64,000 nucleotides of DNA from contig OY987301.1 in NCBI GenBank assembly GCA_963920635.1, positions 18,456,501 to 18,520,500 on the forward strand, in the 5' to 3' direction. Of the stretch, positions 1 through 12,540 are shown in pieces (position 1 is the stretch's first letter; each line of letters opens with the position of its first letter). A model generated the notes under the pieces. The model ran no database searches. It saw nothing but the letters and a program-made list of their open reading frames with translations, and was not told the DNA's origin. The position numbers were made by a program, and so were the translations under genes. Source of the stretch: Pseudeuparius sepicola (lineage: Eukaryota > Arthropoda > Insecta > Coleoptera > Anthribidae).

Positions 1-60
1 GATGAAGGAGACAGAGAAGATATTTATATTGTAGGAAAAACAAAGGACTGCATGCTCGCC

Positions 61-631
61 TAATAATATATAATACTTGCATGGGTTTCACTGTTCGACG
101 GCTGGCCCCTTGTGCAGCGAAATGCGATGGGTATAGGCGTGCCATAATTTCACAGATTTTAGGATATGCTTGCGTAAATAGTTATAATTGATATGGCTTT
201 TTAGAGACCATTTGACAATATTATATGGTGCATTAACCTTTACGTTGTGTTTGACGACAATGTTAAAAAAACCTAAAAAGTGAAATATTATGTTGCTTGT
301 ATAGAATATGTATTTTTTTGAAAACTGTCGCTTATGTGCTATATTTTTTTTTGTGACGTCAATTAAAGTTTTTTTATGCTTTAGAACCTATGCGGTTTTT
401 TAAGGAAAATGACAATTATTGCTGCTACTGGTATTTCAAAAACCATATACCAAACCAATATATACTCAAGAAGGGAAAGGAAGTAGGGAAGGCCTGAGCA
501 TCAACTTCTCCTGGAAGCGGATCCAAAAGAAACTAAAGAGATTCGTAATATTATTTCTGATTTCTATATAACAGAAAAGCGAAGACCCACACTTCGATGC
601 GGGTTGCTACTATATACCTATTTAATACTTT
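61..631. repeat. 571-bp direct repeat, copy 1
   Basis: This appears identical to 1565-2135 by eye; the offset is exactly 1504 bp. The ends are not TG..CA and no target duplication is visible, so an LTR pair is not supported. A tandem duplication of a 1504-bp unit fits better. Confidence 0.85.
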
Positions 632-983
632 TGCGTATAGTCATTATTTGAGACCCCGTCCCTTGAAAACCGCCGGCTCTATTACCGCATAAGACCCAGG
701 TGGATGGCCTCCTCTACTTTAGAAAATAGTCGAGTCGAGGTTAAGCTATTCTTATTCTGCCGAACAGTTTATTAAACGGTTTACATTAGTAAAGGGTGAA
801 GGGAATAATCGGTGAGTTGTGTGCGAATAAAAACATGCCCCCTAAGATGGTTGGTGTTCAATGGAAAGCTATTAGCAGTCAGGTACGGTGAAATTATCTA
901 GAATGTGACGAACTTGAACCGAACGGACTGGAGATACCTCTCAATAATAATTACAGGTCTGTGATCTAAATAGAGGTATGGTA

Positions 984-1508
984 TAAATGAAGTAACTTGG
1001 AACAGTATAAAAACGCTTGGGTGGCGTTTGCTTTGTAAAACAAGACCGAGTCTTAGGGGGCGCGCGGCCCTTATTAATATTATAAAAATTTTATTTTTAT
1101 ATGCTCTAAAAAAGAATAAAATAAACTTTGAAATAATTCTGACCAAAGCAAACCAATAATTTTGTTTCACACAAAACAACACCACTCAAAAATCTAAGCA
1201 CAAAACCAAAATCGGTAAAATAAAGCGGAATCCTTATTTCCGTGCACAGCACTGGTTATACTGTCTTAACTGGCCTACGTCGACACCTGCTCCGTGGAAC
1301 TCCGAAACGCCGACCAATCAAATCGCTACGCTCGCTTTCTTATTGGCTGCCTCCTTGATTAGGTCGACGTCGACCGCATAAAAACTTTTGATTTATATAC
1401 GGGTGATTTCTGCTTATAAGTCTGGTATTTTTACCAGTAGGAGAGCGTGGTAAATGCTATGAAATAGATCGAGCCCCGTATATCACTGTGTTCCAAGTGA
1501 GTTCATTA
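984..1508. mobile_element. MITE-like element, ACTTGGAACA family, copy A
   Basis: Imperfect inverted ends: GTATAAATGAAGTAACTTGG at the left, and TTCCAAGTGAGTTCATT near the right. Relatives lie at 45306-45712 (composite) and 53809-54346. The inside is shared, including an unusually GC-rich GTCGAC-rich block. No coding sequence recognised. Confidence 0.6.
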
Positions 1509-1564
1509 ATATTTTACCAGGGTAGCTCGAGAACAGGCGCCTCAGCAATAAAATACGAGAATAA

Positions 1565-2135
1565 TAATAATATATAATACTTGCATGGGTTTCACTGTTC
1601 GACGGCTGGCCCCTTGTGCAGCGAAATGCGATGGGTATAGGCGTGCCATAATTTCACAGATTTTAGGATATGCTTGCGTAAATAGTTATAATTGATATGG
1701 CTTTTTAGAGACCATTTGACAATATTATATGGTGCATTAACCTTTACGTTGTGTTTGACGACAATGTTAAAAAAACCTAAAAAGTGAAATATTATGTTGC
1801 TTGTATAGAATATGTATTTTTTTGAAAACTGTCGCTTATGTGCTATATTTTTTTTTGTGACGTCAATTAAAGTTTTTTTATGCTTTAGAACCTATGCGGT
1901 TTTTTAAGGAAAATGACAATTATTGCTGCTACTGGTATTTCAAAAACCATATACCAAACCAATATATACTCAAGAAGGGAAAGGAAGTAGGGAAGGCCTG
2001 AGCATCAACTTCTCCTGGAAGCGGATCCAAAAGAAACTAAAGAGATTCGTAATATTATTTCTGATTTCTATATAACAGAAAAGCGAAGACCCACACTTCG
2101 ATGCGGGTTGCTACTATATACCTATTTAATACTTT
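1565..2135. repeat. 571-bp direct repeat, copy 2
   Basis: Second copy of 61-631. It starts within the element that follows copy A: the sequence after 1555 departs from the paralogous copy near 45540, and that copy's continuation appears instead at positions 1-19. This supports a tandem rearrangement. Confidence 0.85.
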
Positions 2136-2660
2136 AAAATACTATTACAAAAATAAACAAAGAAAATTGAATAGTATAACTTCTTTCAGGCATTTTGCGA
2201 AAAATGCGTGACAAAAATTTTCACTTTCATGGTCAAAAATGAAATTATTAAATGGTAATCCTCATTTAAACTGAAATTTTCCACTTTGTCAATTAAACTT
2301 TGTGGACTACCCTGATGGCTTTTGCGTCAGTCGCTTTCTCCTGTTGCGTCGCGTTTGACCACAGCAACTAACATAAATGTCGAACGAGATAAACAAAAAG
2401 ACGACAAAATATTGCAAGGCATAAATTATTTGTTTCGACGGGAAGTTATGGACTGGCTTTTCGCCAAAATAAAAGACGGATTTGTGAAGCCATCTTCGGA
2501 TAGCTAATTGTTTTCTTATGTCGAATTCGACACGCTATGTGCAACAAAAATTTGAATGACTTTAATGTGGAAGTTATAACATGGAAAAAACTAAAAGCTG
2601 AGCTTTAGTATTGAAAAAAACAGTAGCAGGAGGGTTTGCCACATCAAATTGATCGTCACA
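2136..2660. other. AT-rich stretch without recognised gene
   Basis: The only open frame (2322-2507, plus, 61 codons) has no recognisable motif and uses an ordinary mixture of residues. I see no splice structure or repeat that would support a gene. Confidence 0.4.
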
Positions 2661-2661
2661 A

Positions 2662-3335
2662 TAATAGAAAAGATTTTTTATTATACTTCTTTGAAAACAC
2701 AATTTTTTCATCTGTTTTAGCAATAATGAAAGATGGGGTTTTTAGGGCTAGCGCCCGGAAACAACGCATGGAAAAACTTTCCGTGCGCTCAATAAAATTA
2801 CCGAATACTTATATGGCTTTAAAATAGAATACAGCAAATTTAATAAACTCTATATATGCTCTCTGATATTTAACATATACCTATTTTGTATTTTGATTCG
2901 TAAGTGTTTCAATATTTAGATACATTTCTGTAATATTTTTGACGTTTTATTCACCTTATCTGACAATAACTAATTTACAACAAAGCACCTTTGAAATAAT
3001 TTGAGAGTAACCATGGAAACGCATCATACAAACCAAACCTCCGATCAAATATGACTTGATCGGAGTACCAAACACTATATTGTCTGCATTGTTTATTTTT
3101 TGTCAATTAAATTTATTATAATATGCCGATAAAATGTTTTAAGTTTCCGTTTTCAAAGAAGTTTAATAAAAAAATATCGTTCCTTACACGTCCAGAAATA
3201 GATTTTTCCGTGCTTGCATGACTTCCCGTGTTCGGCTGCGCCTCACACGGGAATTTGTCACGCACGCACGGAAAAATCTTTATTTCCAGACTCGTAATGA
3301 AATATACTATTCTTGTTGCGGGTATTAATATAACA
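2662..3335 (+). repeat. Dispersed repeat, plus-strand copy
   Basis: The segments 2662-3085 and 3135-3335 recur, in the same order on the other strand, at 55435-55805 and 54590-54760. Both segments carry a CTTTGAAAAC-type motif and GCACGGAAAAA blocks in inverted pairs, as expected of a DNA-transposon derivative. No coding sequence recognised. Confidence 0.65.
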
Positions 3336-4413
3336 AAGGACAATAGCACAAAACACGTTTTTACTTCTATTGTGATAATGCAATGTAAACTATAAGAAGA
3401 GGAATTATGTTTATTTTATAATGATCAGTTGGTTTTGCTTTTGACTTTGACGAATGATTGGCATGTGCATGCGCACAAAATTTTTGCGGCGAGAATACGA
3501 TATTGCCCCATGTTTTCCCTGATATTAACGGCAACTTTTGCATTTTATTTTTTTTTTAGGTAAATCGCGGCCGTGGAGTGTTCTCACCCCATATACAATA
3601 GGATAAACAACTAAAAAATATGTGAATTAGCGTTGACTGACGTATTTATTCAGTCAACGGAATTAGCCCATTATTCGGTTTATCAGCCGAGGCGAAGTTC
3701 TTCGAGTTATGATGCCTGTCCAGGATAGAAAGTTAGGGATTCAACATGTAATGGTACATTTCTTGGGCCACATATCGAACAATATAAATTTCCTCACACC
3801 GAACGGTTCGTATATCTTCGCGCGAAATAAATTACGCTGCCGAGGCAGTCGTAATGGTCGTGGAGGGGGAACGAGCCCCGCGAAATGAAGACGCACGGCC
3901 GCGATTTACATCCGGCCTAATTTTATTATCGTCCGATCTATACGCGCATTTAGAGAAATAAAGTTCTAGGATTCCGGGAAAATAATTAGTGAAGCAGTTA
4001 CGCACGAGTCGCCTTGCGAGCAGCACAGATGACGTAACCTAGATTGACACAAAAGCCAAAGGCGGGTTGTCCCTTCAATCACCCATAAAATTTCCACGTT
4101 GTGGTGATTCCTTGTTTACGCCAAAAAATCCACTTAGATGAAATAAAATGTATTAAGCAAAATTGCTTACAAAATCACCGTTTTGCCTTTTAAAATCAAT
4201 TATTATCATTGACAATAATTATTACTTTGAAGGGCTTTTTTAACCAACTTATGAACTTCTAGAAATTTCTCCGCCCCATTTCTACTATTTTTTTCTTGAA
4301 CTATTTCCTGTAACGTATTTTCATGAAAGATCCCCGCAACATTTTTTATATTTGGTATAAAATTTAAAAAAAAACCATTACAAATTACAAGCTTAGCCTA
4401 TCCCAAAACAATT
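3336..4413. other. Intergenic, nothing recognised
   Basis: 3790-4030 is richer in GC than its surroundings, and the 64-codon minus-strand frame at 3832-4026 is open for that reason. No domain, repeat copy or splice signal is evident. Confidence 0.4.
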
Positions 4414-4772
4414 AATCAAATAACTCTTACGCCTGATGTAAACAAGAACGTGTGCCTTAAGATTTTCTCCAGAGCCGCACTGAGCGACGACTTTTATTTA
4501 ATTTTACTTTTACAATTGTTTACGTCAAAATATTTCCGAAAATATTATTGGCTTAATTAAAATGACTCAAAACATCGATAAAATTATTTGCGGCAGTGTC
4601 TAAATAGCTGAAAACAACAAGATAAAACCGCATAAATACGCTTTTGCGATCGAGTACATCCCTGTTGCCAGACGCGCTGATATTTTATGGCCTATTGACC
4701 AACCGCCTTATTTCGCGGAACGTCATCGGTCACGTGCTTTTATTTACGCCAGGCGTAAGAGTTACTTGATTT
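4414..4772. mobile_element. MITE with about 28-bp inverted ends, copy 1
   Basis: Ends read AATCAAATAACTCTTACGCC and its near-perfect inverse before 4772. A second copy lies at 30397-30602 in the intron of porter 2, and shares the internal TTTTATGGCCTATTGACC motif. Non-coding. Confidence 0.75.
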
Positions 4773-6531
4773 TAGTATAGAGACGGGAAGACGGACTTCT
4801 TTTCTACTTTCAAACGTAATTTATTGCCATTCAATGAACCACAGTTTACAAAAAAACTCAATTTTTATTTTTATGTAATAAATGAAAGCAATTAAAAACT
4901 GCATAATTCAAATCATTCTTGTATCGCGCCCTTCTTGGTTGTCAAGCAGTTCGTTGTGTTGGTGGTCCCTCTGGTGGGCGACAGCACCATGTATAAACTA
5001 ATATGGGCGGCACATGTATAAAAAAATACAGCACCACGCACGCTTTGTTTAGAAAGAGCAACGAGAACGTCATATCCTTGTATAATATCCATCTTATATT
5101 ATAGTCTGCCTCAGTCTTGATATTGTTGATAACGTTTGAAAAGTGTGTGCTGTATTAAAAAGTTATTTACATAGCGAGATGCGTATGCGCACTTTTTTAG
5201 CCGAGGAGGTTAACTCCCGCGTTTCCTCGGGCCTTAAATTATCTCCGAGGTCAAAAAAAATGTATCACATTTTTTCTACTACCGACAATTTCATATTAGG
5301 TAGGTATAGGTACTTTGAATTAAAATACACTATGGAGTAGATTGTGAGTAATAATCTTCATAATAACCATCGTTCAATTATTACTAAAAACGATAATCAG
5401 TGATAAATATAAGAGGTAGAATGCAGTGATAATTAAAAAAACTTCTTGTGCGATTGAACCCGGGACCTACGAATTACTAGTCCCGTAGCCTCACCATTCA
5501 GGTAAAGAAGTGCTGGTTAAATTTGGATTTTTAGGCGGCTCTTATTTTTTACCTACATCAGATTCCTCTGGAAATGGGTCGCCAAACTCTTTATTTTAAC
5601 GTTGAGTTTCCATTCTCCCTTCTCTAATTCTGTGTAGCTGTCACTCATGTCATTGCCTTCCGATCGATCGAGCGGTGTGACGACTCGATCATTCCCGTGT
5701 TTCAAATGAATAGCTTGCGGTCACAACTTTAATTTTAATTATTTATTGCAACTTAAATTTAAATATTGCGATTCCTTCTATACATAGGGAAATATAATCA
5801 AGAAATAAAAAAATTTGTTCAAGTTCGCAATTCGGACTGCAGGGATTTCGGAGCTACGTAGCGTCGCGAACCGTCCCGCATAGGGCAGATGTTTTCCAAA
5901 GCCAAAACCCCAAGTTCGCGATTTGAATGCTTATAGATGCCGCAAAAGTACCAATGTATGAAATAGTCGTTTACCAAAACCGTTTAGAATAAAAGTTGCT
6001 TCAATAGTGTAGGATTTTTAAATACAGGTTGAAAAGGCCCTTGCTCCTTTAGCCATCCAAACACCGTCGTTAAGTACAGCCAAACTACTATAGTCCAATC
6101 TGAAGTAGCTTTTCTGGTGTCTAGCTAGCCCAAGCTAAATCTTTCACATAGTTTGGAGCCTCAGAGCAGTTAGAGATCATCGCACGGGCCCGTGTAGTTA
6201 CTTAACGTAGTTTAAGCCCAGCGCATGCCACTCGATGCCCCGTACTTCGCCTTGCATGTTTCATAAGTTAATAATTAGTTTTATCCTGTAATTCAAGTTA
6301 ATCCCGTCTGTAGTAGTATTATAAATAAGCAGGTTTTGCTGCCATCCGGCACTAAGAAATTACATTACATCGTTAGGGTGATTCAGCTTTAAATATTATA
6401 GAAAAATATTGTCAGTTGTTCTATAAACTTTAAGTTGTTTCCGAAAAAGAAATAAGTTGCTGCAACAAATGTCTCAAAAATTTTACCTTCCGGCGGTTAC
6501 TATATATGGATATTATAGCATCCATTATATA
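4773..6531. other. Intergenic stretch, one tRNA-like relic
   Basis: Apart from the relic at 5441-5511 I recognise nothing. On the minus strand near 5580-5650 a short frame reads MSDSYTELEKGEWKLNVKIK before running into a stop; it may be a retrocopy scrap. Confidence 0.35.
5441..5511 (-). pseudogene. tRNA-like relic (Thr-AGT-like)
   Basis: A 71-nt span on the minus strand has a perfect 7-bp acceptor-like stem (ACTTCTT/AAGAAGT), a CTAGTAA anticodon-loop-like heptamer and a GGTTCAATC B-box-like sequence. The T stem does not pair and the anticodon stem is broken. A decayed tRNA or tRNA-derived SINE head is likely. Confidence 0.35.
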
Positions 6532-7468
6532 GAGGAAAGTACCCGAATATGAGACCATATTTCTTTTTGTTCTGTATTTTGTCCTATAATAAATTATAAT
6601 GCGCAAACTTACGTCGAATACGTTTAATATAGTCTCTATTTTCACTGCAGTTTATGTAGGATTGCCAAATATTAACAGTTGTTGCGTAAATGAGAATTAT
6701 GAAAAAAAATCAAATCTTCAATTTTAAAAATTGGGTGCCTAATATGAGACACTCTCATATCCAGGTTTAACAAAAACACTACTTGCCACAAAATAATTTT
6801 TATTTCAAAAACTTTAAAAGAATATCAAATTAACCTATAGTATAGAACAATTTAGTTACATAACACTCGACACACTGAACAGGTTTCTAATATGAGACAG
6901 TCTCATATTAAGGTTTAACAAATACACTACTTACCACAAAATAACTTTTATTTCAAAAACTTTGAATTAATATCAAATTAAAATAAATACAACTCTTTAA
7001 TTACATAACACTTGTCACATTATTGAAATTATTAGCAATCTAAATTGGATTAAGCGAGTCTCCTTATATGAGATACCTCATATTAGGAACACTGCGATGT
7101 CTCATATTAATAATCCCATGTACATATCATATAATTTTTGCCATCGTTAACAAATGTAATTAAATGCGTTATATAACTACTCTAATTATAAAATAACTTT
7201 TATTCAATACAACAAGGTACAAAAACATTAAATACTTACCACGTTATTCATAATTACACTGTAACTTTAAAAGTTTGTGCACGTACGGTTGACGTAAACA
7301 ATGCCGTTCTTAACCTAAAAATTTAGATGAGCTAGACACTGCACTACATGTGACGACTTATACTATTAGTGTTTATTTATTATTTGAGACATTAACAGCT
7401 AGATGGAGACTCTTACTTCAGGAGTTATTGTGGGGTCTCCTACTATCTCATATTAGGGTACTTTCCTC
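6532..7468. mobile_element. TA-flanked element with GAGGAAAGTACCC ends
   Basis: Left end GAGGAAAGTACCCGAATATG and right end its inverse (..CATATTAGGGTACTTTCCTC), flanked by TA on both sides (6530-6531 and 7469-7470), as for Tc1/mariner-type insertion. Inside, a block of about 146 bp is present twice in tandem (about 6745-6890 and 6892-7035), each carrying an ATGAGAC/GTCTCAT palindrome. No transposase frame is seen. Confidence 0.7.
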
Positions 7469-7947
7469 TAATACCTAATTATTCATAGATTGAAAACTAA
7501 TCCCCTTTATACAGTTTGTAAAAATTTTCGTAGTTGGTTTCATTGTCAGTAATCCTGGATCGCTGCACAATTTCAAATTATCCCATCTACACATAGAATG
7601 AATAAGAAGATACCCATGGTAGCGAATTACAAAAAGTCTTCTAAACCGTTGGGGTTATGAAGCATATCAGTTGAAGCTTATATGGCAATAAATAAGTCCG
7701 TCTACCTTTCAAACAAAATCGATATGTTTGCCGCCTTTTTTCGATAAAGTGTATTACAGGAAGTTATTAAAGTCTGTTACATTTACCTGTATTGATAAAA
7801 TTCATGGAAAATATTTTAGTTTCTGTACAGTGTTTCAAAAAACAGTGTACCTACCTACAGACTTCTAGAGATGAAAGAAAATCGAAAACTAAGACGAAAA
7901 GTTCATAATATAAATGTGGGGCCAAAGACAATACTTAGAAAGATATA

Positions 7948-8795
7948 CAGGGTGTCAAAATCTAGCTTTGATATGATTTGTAGGGGGCGTCACCTACGGT
8001 TTATTATTTAATAACCCATTTTTCATTTTTTTATTAGTTTGTCAATATACAAAAAGAAAAATTTGTCAATAATAATTGTTGAATTTTGCGAAAACTAATC
8101 CAGTTAAAAGCGTCTCACTGTGGTTTGTCATACTCTGCATGAATGCGAGCTTTGATCGAAATCTTATTGTTTGTTGTATGAATATTTTAAAGTGCATCTA
8201 TCCCGAAAACGGTTAACATTTTTCGCACAAGAACCTCATAGGGAAACACATTTATGTCGGAAAAAATAATACACCCAGACCCAAAAAGGTTATGACGTTT
8301 TAAAGCACTTGAAGTGACCTAGATGGCTCCCCCTTCAAATAACATTAAAGCTATGCCAATATTTGCATTCCTTGCGCCAAAAAAACACCAGTTGCCAAAT
8401 TTAGTTCAAATATTTCCATTCGTTCGAAAGTTATTTAGGAACGTATAAAATAAAATACAGATTTCTCTCTCGTTGAGAGCAAGCTCTCTTGAGAGCAAGC
8501 TCTCTTGAGACTCTTGGCTAGGTCTTTTACCTACACTCTGAACGACTCACTATCTCTAGCAAGTTTTCAAAACTATAAATTCCGAAGCGGACGCCTGAGG
8601 ATAATCATTCCTCCTCTCAACGACGCGTGGTTATAATAATTGCGAATAGGTAAACGCTCTGCAACGCGTTGTTTCGTCCAGCCAATAGCAACAAAGCATT
8701 CCCTGCGCTTCCCCACTTCCCCGCGGACGCAGTCTTTCGGTGCGACTACAATACTTTCAGCCCTAGAACCCTGTAAACTATTTTCTGACACTCTG
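7948..8795. mobile_element. TA-flanked element, CAGGGTGTCA ends
   Basis: Left end CAGGGTGTCAAAAT and right end TTTTCTGACACTCTG, each next to TA. A 16-bp palindromic unit GAGAGCAAGCTCTCTT is repeated near 8474-8510. The open frames in 8573-8825 overlap on both strands and look like composition artefacts. Confidence 0.55.
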
Positions 8796-8924
8796 TATAG
8801 TAAACAAACTTCTACGAGTTGCTAAACAAAGAGAACCAGAAAGGATGCATCCATCACACCCTAATAATCAACCTCCCCCGAAATTAGGCCAGAACAACTT
8901 GCGCCGGTACACTTTAATAAGATC

Positions 8925-9163
8925 TACCGTACTTTCACCGCTTTAGTACCTATACATGGCTGGGCGGCGCGCCGCCGTGTATTCGGCTAGGTTCGTCAGT
9001 CGTTGGCGGGGGGCGGGGCGTGTTTTTTGCTCGCAAAACTCGACTTGATAAGCGATGCGGGACTACTGTGTACTCCCCCCGCCAACGACTGACAAACCTA
9101 GCTGGACGCACGGCGACGCGCGGCCCATTCACCTATGTCTACTAAAACGGTGAAAGTACGGTA
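8925..9163. mobile_element. Short MITE-like inverted repeat, GC-rich core
   Basis: The ends TACCGTACTTTCACCG and CGGTGAAAGTACGGTA are perfect inverses. Inside them lies a second inverted pair built on GTCAGTCGTTGGCGG. The whole span would fold into a long hairpin. Confidence 0.7.
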
Positions 9164-9197
9164 TACAGTTATTTTAGTCGGGTAACAAGTTCACACA

Positions 9198-9547
9198 ATG
9201 CCTCTCGGGAATTACCGCTACAAAGAGAGCACATTCCCGCAACAGCAGGTAGCTATTACAGTCCTATTGTGGCGAAGCGGATGGAACAAAATTCAAAAAA
9301 GGCGCAGCTCCTCTGACGTCACCCGTCTTTCGTCCGCGTTGGTCCGCCTTGTTTACTTGATTGATGGTGGGAATGGGAAAGGAAAAAACCCTAGCGCGAA
9401 GTTGAAAGATGCGAGGTTGCTTCCTTTCCATGGAATATGCTTTTTCATCTTTATATTCGGCGAGTTAACGTTCCAACGGGGTCTGGCAAATTTAATTTCG
9501 ACGGAACGGGAACTGTTGCACGAATTCTTGAAAGTATCGTTGCTGAC
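9198..9547 (+). other. Open frame of unknown status, interrupted by a hAT insertion
   Basis: A plus-strand frame from 9198 runs open into the hAT-like element that begins at 9548. Without the element the frame would have ended about two codons after the target site (TTGCTGACACGCTAA). The translation is basic, with no motif I recognise. The region is richer in GC than its neighbours, which lengthens chance frames. I do not assign a function. Confidence 0.25.
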
Positions 9548-10599
9548 TAGGGTTTCATCAAGTCGAGAAATCTTGACTTGAACGTAATTTCTTGACTTGA
9601 CTTGAAATTCAAGATCAAGAAATTAAATATGTCTTGACTCAACGGTTTCATGAAAGCAAAAGTCTTGACTTGAATTCAAGATTTCTTGAAATTTCTTGAA
9701 AAGAAGCGGCGCGCGAAGTTTAATGTGTTTAAATTCATGGCTCTCAAATCCCGACGTATCCAACTTGGAGCAGGTATTTTTTTTTTGTTACATTTTGTTT
9801 TATAACATGAATATGTTTTGTTTGCTGTATTTGTAAGTTCATTTTTATTTTTTCGTTTTGTGTTATAAAAAGAATATTGTTTTGTTTATCATAATTATAG
9901 ATTCTTATTTATGATTAATAAATTTTGTATGCTTTATAGACGTGTTTTTTTCTTCATATTAAAATATAAAGTATGCACCTAAGTAAATTATCATAGGAAT
10001 TTACCTATAGCATTTATTATTTTATAGTCACTAATAATAGAGACCGGATTTTAAGCATTATGCTTATTGCTGAATTTTATAAGCAACCATATTTAATTTC
10101 TACACGAATTATGCAAGTATATTGCGACAGTTGTTTCCTGCTTTTTTTTTCAAGTTTTTGCGTTTTTTTCTCCAATCTCTAGTAAAGACAGGATTTTAAG
10201 CATCACGAATTACCCAAAACTAAGTATATTGCGAAAGCTGTTTTTGTGTTTTTTTTTGCTTTTTTTGACGTTTTATGCTTTTCTTTCCCTTTGTGTTTAT
10301 TTGAACTTTTTCACGTACCTACGTTTACATAACTTTTATACATTTATTTGTGCGTAATTTGCTCATTTGATGCTTTTTTTGCCGATTTCGTGCTTTTTTA
10401 GGCACTTTTTTTCAATTTTTTTTGCGCTTTTCTATCCAGTCTCTACTTATAAAACTCATTTTCAAGAAATCTTGATCTTGAAATAGAAAATCTTGACTTG
10501 CCTTGGAAACAGTTTCAGATTTCTTGGCTTGAAAATTTCTTCAATTCAAGTCAAGATCAAGTCAAGATCAATAAATTTCTTGAAAATTGTGATACCCTA
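9548..10599. mobile_element. Non-autonomous hAT-like transposon
   Basis: It is flanked by perfect 8-bp duplications TTGCTGAC (9540-9547 and 10600-10607). Ends are TAGGGTTTCA and TGATACCCTA (inverse TAGGGTATCA). Subterminal zones of about 150 bp on each side are packed with TCTTGACTTGA/TCAAGATTTCTTGA repeats in both orientations. The middle is T-rich, without coding sequence. An 8-bp duplication with short ends and subterminal repeats is the hAT pattern. Confidence 0.85.
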
Positions 10600-10607
10600 T
10601 TGCTGAC

Positions 10608-12540
10608 ACGCTAAATTAAATTAAAATATGTAAACAAAAGTGTGTTTGGGTTTTTGGTTACCTGTATCAATATAATTTTATTTACTAGTTGCATAGACAA
10701 AGCTACACATAGACTGTGAGAACCATTGATGACATTTTCTAAAATTTATTTGTGGCGCAAATAGATCCATTTAATTTTTAATTGGGTTTTTCGCCACCAA
10801 ACTGATCGAAAGACAACTTTTTCAAGTTGCCTGGAAAATTCATAAATTCTTAACAGTGAATGAACGAAACTTTGGCCAAAGCTTTGGCAAGATCTTTGAG
10901 AAAGGAGGAAGATTTATTCTCCGAAAGCTCAGAAAACAATTTTGTTGAAGTTATTTTTTGAGTTACACGTTTAAAGTTTCGTTTAAAAAATTAAATGAAC
11001 CATTGATGACATTTCCGCACGCTATTTAATATTTTTTGAGCCTCCCTCGTACACTAATTATAAGTGCACGTTGAGTTTTAGAAGAAGCAGAAGCTTTGTC
11101 AAAAATAATATTTTTTTGAGAAATATAATATATTTTTTGTCATACGCTCCCAAAAATACCTATTTTACAGACTCATTGAAGTCCGTAAAATGCTTCTTTT
11201 TCGGCGTAGTCCCTAAATGAATGAATGACATGACAAAATTATAAAATAAACAAACTTGTTGCTACGGTATCAATTTCCAAGCCACCTTTTTCGAACATTA
11301 TGATTTAAAAAAATTATGAAAAATTTGCAAATTTAAGCGTTCTGAAGAATTGTAAAAAGCGCATAGTTAAATTTTGGGAGAGTACAACAAAAAATTGTTT
11401 TTGTCACACGTACACCTAAATGAAATTTTTCAGGACTCGTCTGCTATTCCGGACTCCGCTAACGCCTCGTCCGGAAACAGCAATAATTCGTCCTGAAACA
11501 CTCCATTTTAGGTAATGAATTAATTAACTAATTCCATTTGTGACAATATTTATGACGAATAGGTTCTGTAACAGCAAACGTCACCCAAAGTTGACGGTCA
11601 TATCACGGTCATAGATAAGAAATATAATAATACATAAATGATGGGCGAGGGTTACAGTTGTTATTCCTAAAAGCGTTGGGTGAAGATTAAAAAAGAGAAT
11701 CTACGCCCATGGAACAGCGTGCCGATTTAAAAACATCTCCGGAGCCCGCTGGCACCCTCTACATTCCGGACCAGAAATTAAAGCGGATCGATATCGAAAA
11801 TCTTCTGGCATCTTCGCCGGAGCCATCTTGCGGCTAGCGGAAGTAACAATTATTCACAGTCGGTGTCGCTGACTCGAAAGCAAAGTCTAGAAAACAGCAC
11901 ACTGTTTTCTGGGGTATACTGGGATAGCTCGGTGGGAATTACAGATGGGACATTTCGGGTCTGGCAATATCTTGATTTTGACTTTTGACAGGGTTTTACT
12001 TGACATTAAGCCCTGGGAATTGGACCTGGAGAAAGTGAAAGGTTAGAAAGCGATTTTGTGCGAATTTTGGAGCTGAAAGAATATTCTTGGGCAGTGACAG
12101 TAATCTGACAAGTTTATTTGTGATTTTTGAAGGCTAAACAATAAAGGTGGTAACCAAGGTAACGAGTTTGGACTGTGATTTTTGAGATTCATTACAATAT
12201 TATTTGCCCCTTTCACTGCTCCCTTTCGCGACCAGAAATTTACTTGGGGAAAGGACCCGCCCAAATACACTTATTAAACAGGGGTATCATTCCATCCTTT
12301 TCCCTTTAATAGAAATCGTATATTACATCAACCACACACGAGCAGAAAATACAGACACAAAATTTTATATTTCCAGCTCCATAGATGGTGTTTATTTTCA
12401 ACGGGTACGTTGGGATCTATAGTAAACCCTAGAGCTGCGGGCGAGACTTCGAATTTTTTTTTAGCCTTGAAACTCTTTTTACACATTGTGAAACTATTGA
12501 CTAGTGGGGGACTATTATTATTGCCAAAACAAATAACATA
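10608..12540. other. Intergenic stretch with one small open frame
   Basis: Two similar GAACCATTGATGACATTT segments (about 10720 and 10997) hint at an old duplicate. Apart from the small frame at 11709-11837 and a GC-richer surround (11640-11900) nothing is recognised. Confidence 0.35.
11709..11837 (+). CDS. Small open frame, hypothetical, 42 codons
   Basis: An ATG-initiated frame lies in a GC-richer island and reads MEQRADLKTSPEPAGTLYIP and onward to SSPEPSCG, then TAG. Codon third positions look less AT-biased than the surroundings, and the composition (two S-P-E-P motifs) is not typical of random AT-rich translation. I do not recognise a family. It could be a small protein, a 5' exon fragment or chance. 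Confidence 0.25.
   Translation: MEQRADLKTSPEPAGTLYIPDQKLKRIDIENLLASSPEPSCG

Noticed and set aside
61..2135. LTR retrotransposon from the direct repeat pair
   Set aside because: The ends are not TG..CA, there is no primer-binding site or polypurine tract, and the 933 bp between them has no gag or pol.
3832..4026. Arg-rich minus-strand frame
   Set aside because: It coincides with a local GC rise only, with no recognisable domain.
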